Below, piece by piece: positions 44,174 to 52,561 of a DNA stretch of 64,000 nt. The notes under the pieces are model-generated. The model was given only the letters and a program-made list of their open reading frames with translations. It did no database searches and was not told where the DNA came from. This DNA is from Actinophytocola algeriensis (GTDB lineage Bacteria > Actinomycetota > Actinomycetes > Mycobacteriales > Pseudonocardiaceae). Each line of letters begins with the position of its first letter. Within the stretch, counting starts at the first letter, position 1. Made by a program: the position numbers and the translations under genes. The stretch covers positions 186,001 to 250,000 of the forward strand of contig NZ_JACHJQ010000010.1 in NCBI RefSeq assembly GCF_014203735.1. Direction: 5' to 3'.

Positions 44174-45516
44174 TGGTGTTCCTGTACTGCGTGCTGCTCG
44201 CCGGGTCCGCGCTGCTGCTGTTCGGCGGGGTCGTCGAACAACGCAGGCACCACGCCAACCTGAACCGGATCCCACACCGGATCATGATCAACGGGATTCG
44301 CGGCAAGAGTTCGATCACCCGGCTGTGCGCGGGCGCGCTGCGTGGCGGCGGACTCGTCACCGTCGCGAAGACCACCGGCACCGCGGCCCGGTTCATCCAC
44401 CCGGACGCGAGCGAGGAACCGGTCTACCGCAAGTTCGGGATCGCCAACGTGATCGAACAGGTCGGCATCGTCCGGCGGGCCTCGGCGTACCGGCCGGACG
44501 CGCTGGTGATCGAGTGCATGGCGGTCATGCCGGACCTGCAGGCGATCAGCCAGGACAAGCTGATCCGCTCCAACATCGGCGTGCTGTGCAACGTCCGGGA
44601 GGACCACCTGGCCGAGATGGGCCCGACACTCGACGACGTCGCGCGGTCCCTGTCCAGGACGATGCCGGCCGGCGGGGTCTGCGTGACCGCGGAGCGGGAA
44701 CGGTTGCCACTGCTCAGGCGCGAGGCCGCGCGCCGCGACTGCAGGCTGCTGGTCGTGCGGCCCGACTCGATCACCGACGAGGAGATGGCCGGGTTCAGCT
44801 GGATCACGTTCAAGGAGAACGTCGCGATCGCACTCACCGTCGCCGAACTGCTCGGCGTCAACCGGCAGTCGGCGCTGACCGGCATGTGGTCCGCGCCGCC
44901 CGACCCCGGCGTGCTCGAGGTCAAGCGGTACCTGGTGGACGGCAAGCTGATCCGCGTCGCCAACGTGTTCGCGGCGAACGACCCCCAGTCCACGCTGATG
45001 AACATCCAGCGCCTGCTCACCTCGGGAGCCATCCGGCGGCCACTGCACCTCGTCATCAACTGCCGCCCGGACCGCATGGAGCGCAACGGACAGATGGGCG
45101 CGCTCGTCACCGACATCAAACCGGAGCGGACCGTGCTGATCGGCACCCCGACCCGCAGCGCGCGGGTGACCATCCCGCAGAAGTGGCACGACACGATCGT
45201 CGACCTCGGCGGCACGCGGGACGCGACCGAGCTCGTCGACGAGATCGTGGACGGCATCGACGAACAGGCCTCCCTCATCGCGATCGGCAACATCCACGGC
45301 CAGGGCGAGCTGCTGCTGGCGGAACTCGAGACGCTGCCCGCCGCCCCCGCGGCCGCCACCGCCTCCGTGCCCCTCCCGGCCGCTCCGGAGGGCACAGTCG
45401 CTCCGGAGGAAGCGCGGGAGCCGCGCCCCAGGCCCACTCCGTACCCGAGGTCGGAGGGCGCGGCCGAGACACAGCCCCTGCCCCGGATCCGGGACCGGCT
45501 CTGGCAGCGGCCGTGA
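44173..45516 (+). CDS. pgsB: poly-gamma-glutamate synthase ligase subunit PgsB/CapB
   Basis: 447 aa. An N-terminal membrane helix (MVFLYCVLLAGSALLLFGGV) precedes a Mur-ligase-like ATP site, IMINGIRGKSSITRLCAGAL (P-loop GIRGKS). Further PgsB/CapB landmarks are TAARFIHPDASEEPVYRKFG, LVIECMAVMPDLQAISQDKL, GVLCNVREDHLAEMGPTLDD and LVINCRPDRMERNGQMG. The family joins glutamate through gamma-amide bonds using ATP. A Pro/Ala-rich tail of about 55 residues is extra. It is coupled to the preceding HAMP protein and overlaps pgsC (GTGA). Confidence 0.9.
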   Translation: MVFLYCVLLAGSALLLFGGVVEQRRHHANLNRIPHRIMINGIRGKSSITRLCAGALRGGGLVTVAKTTGTAARFIHPDASEEPVYRKFGIANVIEQVGIVRRASAYRPDALVIECMAVMPDLQAISQDKLIRSNIGVLCNVREDHLAEMGPTLDDVARSLSRTMPAGGVCVTAERERLPLLRREAARRDCRLLVVRPDSITDEEMAGFSWITFKENVAIALTVAELLGVNRQSALTGMWSAPPDPGVLEVKRYLVDGKLIRVANVFAANDPQSTLMNIQRLLTSGAIRRPLHLVINCRPDRMERNGQMGALVTDIKPERTVLIGTPTRSARVTIPQKWHDTIVDLGGTRDATELVDEIVDGIDEQASLIAIGNIHGQGELLLAELETLPAAPAAATASVPLPAAPEGTVAPEEAREPRPRPTPYPRSEGAAETQPLPRIRDRLWQRP

Positions 45517-45995
45517 GCACCTACGGCCTGCTGCCCGAGGTGGCGACCCTCGGTCTGGCCATCGGCCTGCTGTTCTCGCTGATGTGCTACCTGACCACCA
45601 ACCTGTCCCCCGGCGGGATGATCACCCCGGGCTGGGTGGCGCTGACCCTCGTCGAGGACTACCGGCGGGCGGCGATCGTGGTGTTCATGACCGCGCTCAC
45701 CTTCGGTGCGACCAAGCTGCTGCAACGCGCGGTGATCCTGTACGGAAAGCGGCTGTTCGCCGCGGTGGTGCTCACCGGCGTGCTGTTCCAGAGCACGCTG
45801 TTCCTGTTGATCCAGCGGGACTTCCCGTTGCTGTTCGCGCACCAGACGCTCGGCTTCGTCGTGCCGGGGCTGATCGCCTACCAGCTCGTGCGGCAGCCGC
45901 CGGTGTCGACGTTGCTCGCCACCGGCACGGTCAGTTTCGCCAGCTACGGGGTGCTGGCCAGCGGGGTGCTCGTCGGGCTCGTGCCCGCCGTGTGA
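45513..45995 (+). CDS. pgsC: poly-gamma-glutamate synthase membrane subunit PgsC/CapC
   Basis: 160 aa, four or five membrane helices. LATLGLAIGLLFSLMCYLTT style packing and NLSPGGMITPGWVALTL are characteristic of PgsC/CapC, as are the length and position directly after pgsB. Start GTG 45513 overlaps the pgsB stop. It forms the membrane part of the synthase and export complex. The PgsA/CapA transporter-like subunit that normally follows is absent. A peptidase gene follows instead. Confidence 0.88.
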   Translation: MSTYGLLPEVATLGLAIGLLFSLMCYLTTNLSPGGMITPGWVALTLVEDYRRAAIVVFMTALTFGATKLLQRAVILYGKRLFAAVVLTGVLFQSTLFLLIQRDFPLLFAHQTLGFVVPGLIAYQLVRQPPVSTLLATGTVSFASYGVLASGVLVGLVPAV

Positions 45996-46026
45996 ACCGA
46001 CTCGTGCGCGCGGACGTGCTCAGGGC

Positions 46027-47064
46027 ATGGCGCACAGGGTTCTGCGGACATGTGTGGTGCTCGCGGTGATCGGGCTGAGCGGATTCGGCGTCGTGCAGTT
46101 CGCCCGTCAGCAGACGGACGGCGACGCCGGGCCGGCGTCGTCGTCGGCGACCGCGCTCGCGATCCAGGCGGGCGGTGACGCGGCCGCGCCCGGGGCGGGC
46201 CCGCGCTTCGACCGGCTGGCGAACCCCGGGCGGACGGTGGTGCGGGACCAGGCGGGCGCGGTGCTCGCCACGTTCACCGACGGCGCCAGGACCGTCGCGC
46301 TGACCGGGCCGTCCCGGACGCTCGCCGAGCCGCGGTTCACCGACGCGACGATCACCACGACCACGTGGGTCCGGCTGGCCCCGGTGGTGTGGACGGCCGG
46401 TGCCGAGAAGGCCGCGTGGTTCGGCCAGTGGTTCGAGGCGGCGCGGAAGGACACGAGCCCCGACGTGCTGGGGGTCGCGATGCAGTACGCCGACGGCGCC
46501 GAGGACGTGCGGGACGACGACGGTCTGGTGCTGCACGGCGACGCGATCTTCGGTCCGGTGGAACCAGCGGGCTACGCACGCCTCGAACAGTCCGACTTCC
46601 TCGACTACCTCGGCATCTCCTACGCGTTCCCGGACATCAGCAAGGAGCCCAAGCCGGACCACTGGGGTGCCCTGGACTGTTCCGGCTTCGTGCGGATGGT
46701 CTACGGCTACCGGCTCGGCTATCCGATGCTCGGCACGAACGACCCGGGCCCCGGCCTGCCGCGGCGCGCGTACGCCATCGCCGAGAACGGGCCGGGCGTC
46801 GCACTGATCCCCGACAAGGGCGCCCGGGTCACCACCTACGACGCGCTGCAGCCCGGTGATCTGGTGTTCTTCGAGGTGGAGGGCGGCGAGGACGAGCTCG
46901 ACCACGTCGGCATCTTCGTCGGCATCGACTCGGACGGCCACTACCGGTTCATGTCGAGCCGGGAACGGGCGAACGGCCCGACGTTCGGCGACCTCGGCGG
47001 CACGTCACTGCTCGACGACGGCGGCATGTACTCGCGGGGCTGGCGCGCCGCGCGGCGCATCTGA
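46027..47064 (+). CDS. secreted NlpC/P60 cysteine peptidase, probable gamma-glutamyl hydrolase
   Basis: 345 aa. The signal or anchor helix is MAHRVLRTCVVLAVIGLSGF. The C-terminal NlpC/P60 domain has ALDCSGFVRMVYGYRLGYPM (Cys218) and LDHVGIFVGIDSDGHY (His293). YDALQPGDLVFFEVEG is also typical. The N-terminal 190 residues are unassigned. NlpC/P60 enzymes cut gamma-D-Glu-diamino-acid bonds, and in bacilli such enzymes (PgdS-like) also degrade poly-gamma-glutamate. Placed 31 bp after pgsC in the same direction, it is probably the release or processing hydrolase of this locus. Confidence 0.85.
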   Translation: MAHRVLRTCVVLAVIGLSGFGVVQFARQQTDGDAGPASSSATALAIQAGGDAAAPGAGPRFDRLANPGRTVVRDQAGAVLATFTDGARTVALTGPSRTLAEPRFTDATITTTTWVRLAPVVWTAGAEKAAWFGQWFEAARKDTSPDVLGVAMQYADGAEDVRDDDGLVLHGDAIFGPVEPAGYARLEQSDFLDYLGISYAFPDISKEPKPDHWGALDCSGFVRMVYGYRLGYPMLGTNDPGPGLPRRAYAIAENGPGVALIPDKGARVTTYDALQPGDLVFFEVEGGEDELDHVGIFVGIDSDGHYRFMSSRERANGPTFGDLGGTSLLDDGGMYSRGWRAARRI

Positions 47065-47083
47065 CCCTCGAAGCCGCCGCGCT

Positions 47084-48349
47084 CTACGCGGCCTCGGCCC
47101 CGCGCACGTCCTGTTGTGCCAGGCTCCGCAGTTCGGCGGTGCACATCATGAAACCGTCCGCGGGCAGCGCCCGCACGTAGTGGTCCATGTCGGCGAGCAG
47201 CGAGTACACGTGCACCGGCGTGCCCGCCTGGCGCGCGGAGCCGACCGCCTGCCCCAGTCCGGCCAGGACGGCCGGGTGCCGCGTCTGGTAGGCGCCTGCG
47301 ACCAGGTGGTTGCCGCGGTCCGCGGCGAGGTAGAACTGCACGAGGTCCTTGGTGCCGACGAACAGCTCGCTCGCGCCGGCCGCGCAGAACTCCGGCACGG
47401 AATGCACGGCGGCGGGGGTCTCGACGAACACCGCGAGCGGCAGGTCGTCGGCGAGGTCGAGGTGCAGGCGCAGCCGCAGGTACTCGTAGTGGTCGTTGAT
47501 GAACGGCACCGCGAAGCCGATCTTCTCCGCGTCGGGTCCGAGGCGGTCCGCGACGTGGTCGCGGAGCGCGGCGAACGCACGCGGGTAGCCGCGTTCCTTC
47601 AACAACGCCCGCGCGCCGTGCAGGCCGAGGTCGGGGTTGTTCTCCCGGCGCACCGTCACCCTGGTCGTGATCCGCTCCGCGTCGTCGGACCGGAGGTCGA
47701 GCAGCCGCATGACGAGGCGCTGACCGGGCAGCAGCTCCTTGACGATGCCGCACAGCTCCGCCCCGATGGCGGCCCCGTACCGGTCGGCCTCGAGCGACCC
47801 CGACCGCAGCGCGTCGAGCGGGCTCAGGCCCGCGGACAGGCACACGAACTCCTCGCGCACGAAGAAGCTCGTCACCTGCTCGACCCGGGGAGCCAGCGCG
47901 TTCGTCGTCTCGACGTCGGTCGCGTCGGCGATGACCACGCAGATCGACCCGAGGTCGGCCGGGGTGACGGCGGAGGACCGGCGGGACCGCGCCGGCAGGT
48001 CCACGTCACCGAGGACGACCGACTCACGGTCCGTGCGGACCGTGACCTGGCCGGTGAGCCCGGCGAGCTCGCGCCGGTCGACCCGCAGCACGGGGATTCC
48101 CCGCGACCGGCACAGCGACTCCATGTGACCGGTGCGGCCCCCGTCGCCGCAGATTACGGCGGCCGACGCGACGATGGTGTCGTAGAGGTCCGGGCCGAGC
48201 GCCTCGACGACCAGGATCGATCCCGCGACGGGCCGCCTGGTGTGGTTGCAGACCCCGCGAACGCTCGTCGTCCGCCCGTCGACCAGCAGGACCCCGAGGA
48301 GTTCGCGAACGCTCACGATCTTCAGGCTCGCAGCCGCCCGGCACGCCAC
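47084..48349 (-). CDS. PEP-utilising enzyme, EI-like core without HPr-binding or ATP-grasp domain
   Basis: 421 aa. Residues 1-110 form a phosphohistidine swivelling domain with CGDGGRTGHMESLCRSRGIP, where the His matches that of PtsI (GGRTSH). Residues 165-421 form a PEP-binding TIM barrel: NPDLGLHGARALL, AVPFINDHYEYLR, FVGTKDLVQFYLAADRGN and GFMMCTAELRSLAQ (catalytic Cys region). The N-terminal helical domain that docks HPr in EI, and the ATP-grasp of PEP synthase, are both missing. GTG 48349 has GGGGAG 5 nt upstream. It follows the FAD oxidoreductase gene by 28 bp in one operon. The phosphoryl acceptor is unknown. Confidence 0.75.
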   Translation of the reverse strand: MACRAAASLKIVSVRELLGVLLVDGRTTSVRGVCNHTRRPVAGSILVVEALGPDLYDTIVASAAVICGDGGRTGHMESLCRSRGIPVLRVDRRELAGLTGQVTVRTDRESVVLGDVDLPARSRRSSAVTPADLGSICVVIADATDVETTNALAPRVEQVTSFFVREEFVCLSAGLSPLDALRSGSLEADRYGAAIGAELCGIVKELLPGQRLVMRLLDLRSDDAERITTRVTVRRENNPDLGLHGARALLKERGYPRAFAALRDHVADRLGPDAEKIGFAVPFINDHYEYLRLRLHLDLADDLPLAVFVETPAAVHSVPEFCAAGASELFVGTKDLVQFYLAADRGNHLVAGAYQTRHPAVLAGLGQAVGSARQAGTPVHVYSLLADMDHYVRALPADGFMMCTAELRSLAQQDVRGAEAA

Positions 48350-48377
48350 GCATCTCCCCGCATGCGAGGGGACCGGC

Positions 48378-50189
48378 TCAGTCGACGGACTCCATGCGGT
48401 TCTCCAGACCGAGCAGGATCCGGAGGTCCCGGGGCGTGACGGACATGTCCTTCAGCTTCGCGGCGGCGACCTCCGTGATCGCGAGCCGCACCGCCCGGTC
48501 CGTCGTGGTCGTGCCGTGCCGGGTCGTGATGGCCTGGATCGTCCGCAGGCTGTCCTCGAGGCGCGAGGTGAGCGCCTGGCGGTGGTCGCGGCGCCGCGCG
48601 GTCATCCTGCGGACCTCGATCATCGTCGAGTACGAGACCGCCTCGGTGAGCTCCGGGGCGTCGGTCAACGTGGCGGCGGCGCTGTCGTAACACGACTCGA
48701 GCCGGCACAGCACCGAGGTCGCCACCTCCACCGAGTGGTTCTTGATCGCGGCGAGGTTGAACGTGAACGCACCCGTGCGGCCGTTCTTGACGATCTCGTC
48801 GCCCTCACGCGGACTGCCCACGACCGAGACCGGGCCGGACGGCAGTCCCGCCGAGTCGACCAGGTTGCCGCAGCCGTCGACCTCGACACCCCGTCCGGTG
48901 CGCCGGTGCGCACAGGCGACGCCCTTGCGCAGCAGGTTCGCCCAGAGCGGGGAGGCGACGCGTTCGTAGTTCGACTCCCGGCCGAAGTTCGAGATCACGA
49001 GATCCGCTTCGATGTCGTGCGGCACGGCCCCCGAGATCGACAGGACCAGCGTGCCCGCCTCGGTGCCGTGGATCCCGTCGACCTTTCCCGCGGTGACCGT
49101 GACCGGCCCGCCGCCGGTCATGGCGGCCTCGACCAGCTCGGTCGTGTACGCCATGACGCCGACCCGCTTGATGGCCAGCAGGCTGCCGTACCGGTCGAGC
49201 AGCGCCCGCAGGTCGGCGGACGGAATGCCGGACAGGATTTCGGGGACGTACGGCTCCCACGCCTTGGCGACGTGTTCCGACACCACCGACGCCGGTATTT
49301 CCGGGTGCTCGCGCCGCACCCACCGGCAGGCCCGTTCCCATTCGGCCCTGACCCGCCGGACGAAATCCGCCGTGCCGTCGTAGGTGCCTGCGCCGAGGCG
49401 CGGTGGCGGCAATTCGACGACGCGGTGCCGGTGGTCGACGGGATAGGTCCGCAGCGTCAGCCCGGAACCGGAGATCATGTGGATCTTTCCGGTGTGGCCG
49501 TGCCGCAACAACAGCGCCGCGGAATCGTACGCGCTGAGCAACGTGCCGACGATCGCCACGACCGCGTCGAGCCGGAGACCGAGGATTCTTTCGATTCCCG
49601 CCGCCGAATACGGGTGCCGCACGAATGCGGGGTGATCCATGACCGCGGCCGCGAACGACGGGTATTTCCGTTCGAGTCCGGTCGCGAGCACGACGTGGTC
49701 GGCCCGGACCGTCCTCGTCCCCGTGTCGGCCGTCCGGATGACGACATCGGCGTGCTCACCACGCACATCGAGGTCGACCGCCTCGCCGTCCACCTCGACC
49801 AGGGTCACGCCGTCCATGGCTTCCCGCGCCGCCTGGGCCAGCCGGTCGGAGAGGTAGTCGGGATAGATGCGCCGCGGCGCGGGCCCGGATTCGGTGAAGG
49901 TGAAATCGCGCCACTCCGGCGGCCAGCCGTTCCGGTCGGCCTCGTGGTTGGCCCACGTCACGAAGTCGTCGACGTCTTCCCGGAACGCCGACATCCGCCC
50001 GGCCTGAATGTTGAAGACGTGCTGCCAGTGGTTGCTCTCCCGGTGGTACGCGACGCCGGCCTGCCGGTATTCGGCGCGCCGCTCGAGCACAACGATCTCC
50101 ACCGGCTCGCGGGCGAACTGGAGAAGGCGAACAGCGGTGGCGGTACCCGCGAGCCCTGCTCCGACGATGAGAACTCTGCGCCGCTCCAC
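48378..50189 (-). CDS. FAD/NAD(P)-binding oxidoreductase (NAD_binding_9-like)
   Basis: 603 aa. The N-terminal dinucleotide fold is RRVLIVGAGLAGTATAVRLL, with VLERRAEYRQAGVAYH and NHWQHVFNIQAGRMSAF following. A second motif, DHVVLATGLERKYPSF, and SVVGSPREGDEIVKNGRTGA close the FAD site. The C-terminal 100 residues (EAVSYSTMIEVRRMTARRRD onward) are helical and Arg-rich. The family includes amino-acid or siderophore-type hydroxylase-like proteins of unknown substrate. GTG 50189 starts the Rossmann fold. It is the first gene of a two-gene operon with the PEP-utilising enzyme. Confidence 0.72.
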   Translation of the reverse strand: MERRRVLIVGAGLAGTATAVRLLQFAREPVEIVVLERRAEYRQAGVAYHRESNHWQHVFNIQAGRMSAFREDVDDFVTWANHEADRNGWPPEWRDFTFTESGPAPRRIYPDYLSDRLAQAAREAMDGVTLVEVDGEAVDLDVRGEHADVVIRTADTGTRTVRADHVVLATGLERKYPSFAAAVMDHPAFVRHPYSAAGIERILGLRLDAVVAIVGTLLSAYDSAALLLRHGHTGKIHMISGSGLTLRTYPVDHRHRVVELPPPRLGAGTYDGTADFVRRVRAEWERACRWVRREHPEIPASVVSEHVAKAWEPYVPEILSGIPSADLRALLDRYGSLLAIKRVGVMAYTTELVEAAMTGGGPVTVTAGKVDGIHGTEAGTLVLSISGAVPHDIEADLVISNFGRESNYERVASPLWANLLRKGVACAHRRTGRGVEVDGCGNLVDSAGLPSGPVSVVGSPREGDEIVKNGRTGAFTFNLAAIKNHSVEVATSVLCRLESCYDSAAATLTDAPELTEAVSYSTMIEVRRMTARRRDHRQALTSRLEDSLRTIQAITTRHGTTTTDRAVRLAITEVAAAKLKDMSVTPRDLRILLGLENRMESVD

Positions 50190-50717
50190 CTTGTTTTCTC
50201 GTCCTTTCCAGCGGCCGACACCGGAAATATTACCGCGAAAACACACCATTCCGGCATTTCATGGCGACTCCGTGACCCGGGCGCCGGTCCGTTGGCGGAC
50301 GATCTTGGTCCACGTCCGGCGCCCGCGACCACTTCCTGGTTGCTCTTCGCGAGCCGCGGGCAGGGCTCGCCGCGCCGGCGCGCGCGAGTACCGGTCCGCC
50401 AGCCCTGCTGCTGGTGCTGTGTCCACTTGCGTTGGCCGGGGTGGGGTCGTGGTTTGTCCTTGCCGGACGGGTTTTGCCTCCGGCGGCTCCTCGCCGGAGG
50501 GGCAGGTCTCTGGGATGGCCGTGCGGTTTGGCATCTTCGGTGGCTTGGCGAGGGTCGGTCTGCCTGGGGTGTGGTGTGGGCTTGCGCCCCCGGCGCCTGC
50601 GCACACTGACGACGTCCCGTTGTGCTGTGAAAGGCGCTTTCGCGGCACACCAGCCCACCCGGCACGGCGATCACCGTCGGCTTGGTCGGACCCACCGGAG
50701 GACCCGGCAGACGTCGG
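50190..50717. other. gene-free region with a G/T-rich hairpin segment
   Basis: About 530 bp without a convincing gene. CCTCCGGCG (50477-50485) and CGCCGGAGG (50492-50500) form a 9-bp stem with a 6-nt loop, set in an unusually G/T-rich plus strand (50430-50600), unlike flanking coding DNA. This could be a dispersed intergenic element or a terminator for readthrough. Open frames here are compositional. Confidence 0.35.
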
Positions 50718-50754
50718 TTGACACAGCGCTAGCATGAAACTAGAACCTGTTCCA
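50718..50754 (+). promoter_or_regulatory. promoter with KstR-type operator
   Basis: TTGACA (50718-50723) and TAGAAC (50741-50746) are 17 bp apart. TAGAACCTGTTCCA (50741-50754) fits the KstR recognition pattern TNNAACNNGTTNNA exactly and covers the -10 element, a position suited to repression. It stands 14-23 bp before the hydrolase start. Confidence 0.65.
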
Positions 50755-50767
50755 GCTCCTTGGGGGC

Positions 50768-51637
50768 GTGTGCGTCGTGGCAGAACCGACCCATCAGGAC
50801 ACCTTGCGCGAACTGCGCACCGACAGTGGCGTCCTGCGCTATCACGAAGCAGGTGACGGACCACCGCTCCTGCTGCTGCACGGCTCAGGGCCGGGCGTCA
50901 CCGGCTGGCGCAACTACCACGGCAACCTCGCGGCGTTCGCGCGGCGGTTTCGGTGTCTCGTACTCGAACTGCCCGGGTTCGGCGTCAGCGACCCGACCGA
51001 CGACCACCCGCTGGTCGCCGCGCCGAAGGCGGTTCGCCGGTTCCTGGACGGGCTCGGGCTCGACGGGGTGGACGTCATCGGGAACTCGATGGGCGGGATC
51101 GTCGCGGCGAACCTCGCGATCCGGGACTCCGGGATGTTCCGCCGCATCGTCACCATCGGCGGGCTGGGGACCAACATCGTCAGCCCGGCACCCGGCGAGG
51201 GCGTCAACCTGCTGGCGGAGTTCGCCGACGAGCCGACCCGCGAGCGCCTGGTCCGCTGGCTGCACTCGATGGTGTACGACCGTGCCCTGGTCACCGAGGA
51301 GATGATCGAGGAGCGGTGGTCGCACGCCACGGAACCCAGGACGCTGGAGACCACCCGCCGGATGTACGGCCGGGCGGCGATGACCGCCGCCACGGCCGCG
51401 GCGGCCGCGTCCGACCGCCCTCCGTACTGGGCTCTGCTGCACAAGATCACGGCACCCACGCTCGTCACCTGGGGCCGTGACGACCGCGTGAGTCCCGTGG
51501 ACATGGCCCTGCTGCCCATGCGGACCATCCCCAACGCCGAGGTGCACATCTTCCCCAAGTGCGGGCACTGGGTCATGGTCGAGCAGAAGGCGGCGTGGGA
51601 GAGCGCCGTGCTCACGTTCCTCACGCGGCCGGACTGA
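50768..51637 (+). CDS. alpha/beta hydrolase of the HsaD/BphD (meta-cleavage product hydrolase) type
   Basis: 289 aa. The oxyanion region is LLLLHGSGPGVTGWRNYHGN, the nucleophile elbow is DVIGNSMGGIVAANLAIRD (Ser107), the acid is WGRDDRVSPVDMALL, and the His is FPKCGHWVMVEQKAAW. These match C-C hydrolases that cleave ring-opened aromatic or steroid intermediates such as HsaD. GTG 50768 is used, and GTG 50777 (VAEPTHQDTLREL) is equally plausible. No other steroid or aromatic catabolic gene is in the window, but a KstR-type box overlaps its promoter. Substrate not certain. Confidence 0.78.
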   Translation: MCVVAEPTHQDTLRELRTDSGVLRYHEAGDGPPLLLLHGSGPGVTGWRNYHGNLAAFARRFRCLVLELPGFGVSDPTDDHPLVAAPKAVRRFLDGLGLDGVDVIGNSMGGIVAANLAIRDSGMFRRIVTIGGLGTNIVSPAPGEGVNLLAEFADEPTRERLVRWLHSMVYDRALVTEEMIEERWSHATEPRTLETTRRMYGRAAMTAATAAAAASDRPPYWALLHKITAPTLVTWGRDDRVSPVDMALLPMRTIPNAEVHIFPKCGHWVMVEQKAAWESAVLTFLTRPD

Positions 51638-51649
51638 GCGCCGGGCCCG

Positions 51650-52294
51650 TCACGTCTCGAGCTGGTGTCTCGCCTGTGCGTCGGAGAGCGTGCGGAAGCC
51701 GCCGTCGTAGGTGCGGAGGATGGCCGCACGCGTCAGTTCCGCCTTGTTCCCCACCCCGAGCTTCGCCCGGATGCGCCTGATGTAGGTGTCCACCGTGTAC
51801 CGGCTGATGCCGAGGCGCATGGCGATCTGGCCGTGGGTGAGACCGCTGGCGATCTGCTGCAGCACCTGTTCCTCCCGACTGGACAGCAGGCCCGGCTCGT
51901 CCTGTTGTGGTCTCGCCTCACCGGCTTCACCACGCCGTACGCCGACGAGGCGGCCCGCCGCGACCTCCCGGACGGCGGTCACGAGTGCGTCGGCCGGGTC
52001 CTGCTTGCTGACCACACCTCCGGCACCGGCCCGCAGGTAGGTGGCGGCCACGTCGTCGCTGGGCGGGACACCGACGACGACCAGGGTCGCGCCGGGCAGT
52101 CCACTGAGGTGGGCGGCCAGCCCCACCGGCACGGACATCGTGTCCACCATGTACACGTCCACCTGTCCGGCCCACGCGCCGTGCCCGGCAGGCGACGTGC
52201 GCGCACCGACGACCCTGATACCCCCATCGGACAACGTCTGTGTCAGCCCCCTCAAAAACACCGGACTGCTGTCGAGAATGTCAACACTGATCAC
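51650..52294 (-). CDS. LuxR-family (NarL-type) response regulator
   Basis: 214 aa from GTG 52294 with GAGGAG upstream. The receiver domain (residues 1-115) has an acidic N-terminus (SVDILDSSPVFLRGL), a probable phospho-accepting Asp in VDVYMVDTMSVPV, and RAGAGGVVSKQDPADALVTA with the conserved Lys. The C-terminal HTH is LLSSREEQVLQQIASGLTHG, then ISRYTVDTYIRRIRAKLGVG. No cognate kinase is adjacent. It sits beside the SARP gene and the NRPS operon, so pathway control is plausible. Confidence 0.87.
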   Translation of the reverse strand: MISVDILDSSPVFLRGLTQTLSDGGIRVVGARTSPAGHGAWAGQVDVYMVDTMSVPVGLAAHLSGLPGATLVVVGVPPSDDVAATYLRAGAGGVVSKQDPADALVTAVREVAAGRLVGVRRGEAGEARPQQDEPGLLSSREEQVLQQIASGLTHGQIAMRLGISRYTVDTYIRRIRAKLGVGNKAELTRAAILRTYDGGFRTLSDAQARHQLET

Positions 52295-52561
52295 GTCACT
52301 CCTCGCTCTGAACCGCCCTCGAGCTCACCAGTCACCGATTCGATCCCCGGCACTGGGTTCCAGTTCCCCATTACATCCGTTCTCGACCCAGCAGTACGCC
52401 GGGGAGCGCACATCCTGTGCACTCCCCTGAGCCCGCTCGTGATCCGGATGCGCATCTGACGACCGTAAGCGGCGGCACTTACATTCTGCTTTCGTTCTCG
52501 GCCCGTAGAAGACGGTCGAAAATGGACTCATCGGTATGAAAGGGACATCGCGGTCCACCTG

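Noticed and set aside
52465-52482. GTAAG-N8-CTTAC inverted repeat upstream of the LuxR gene
   Set aside because: Five-bp arms in GC-rich DNA are expected by chance. There is no second copy.
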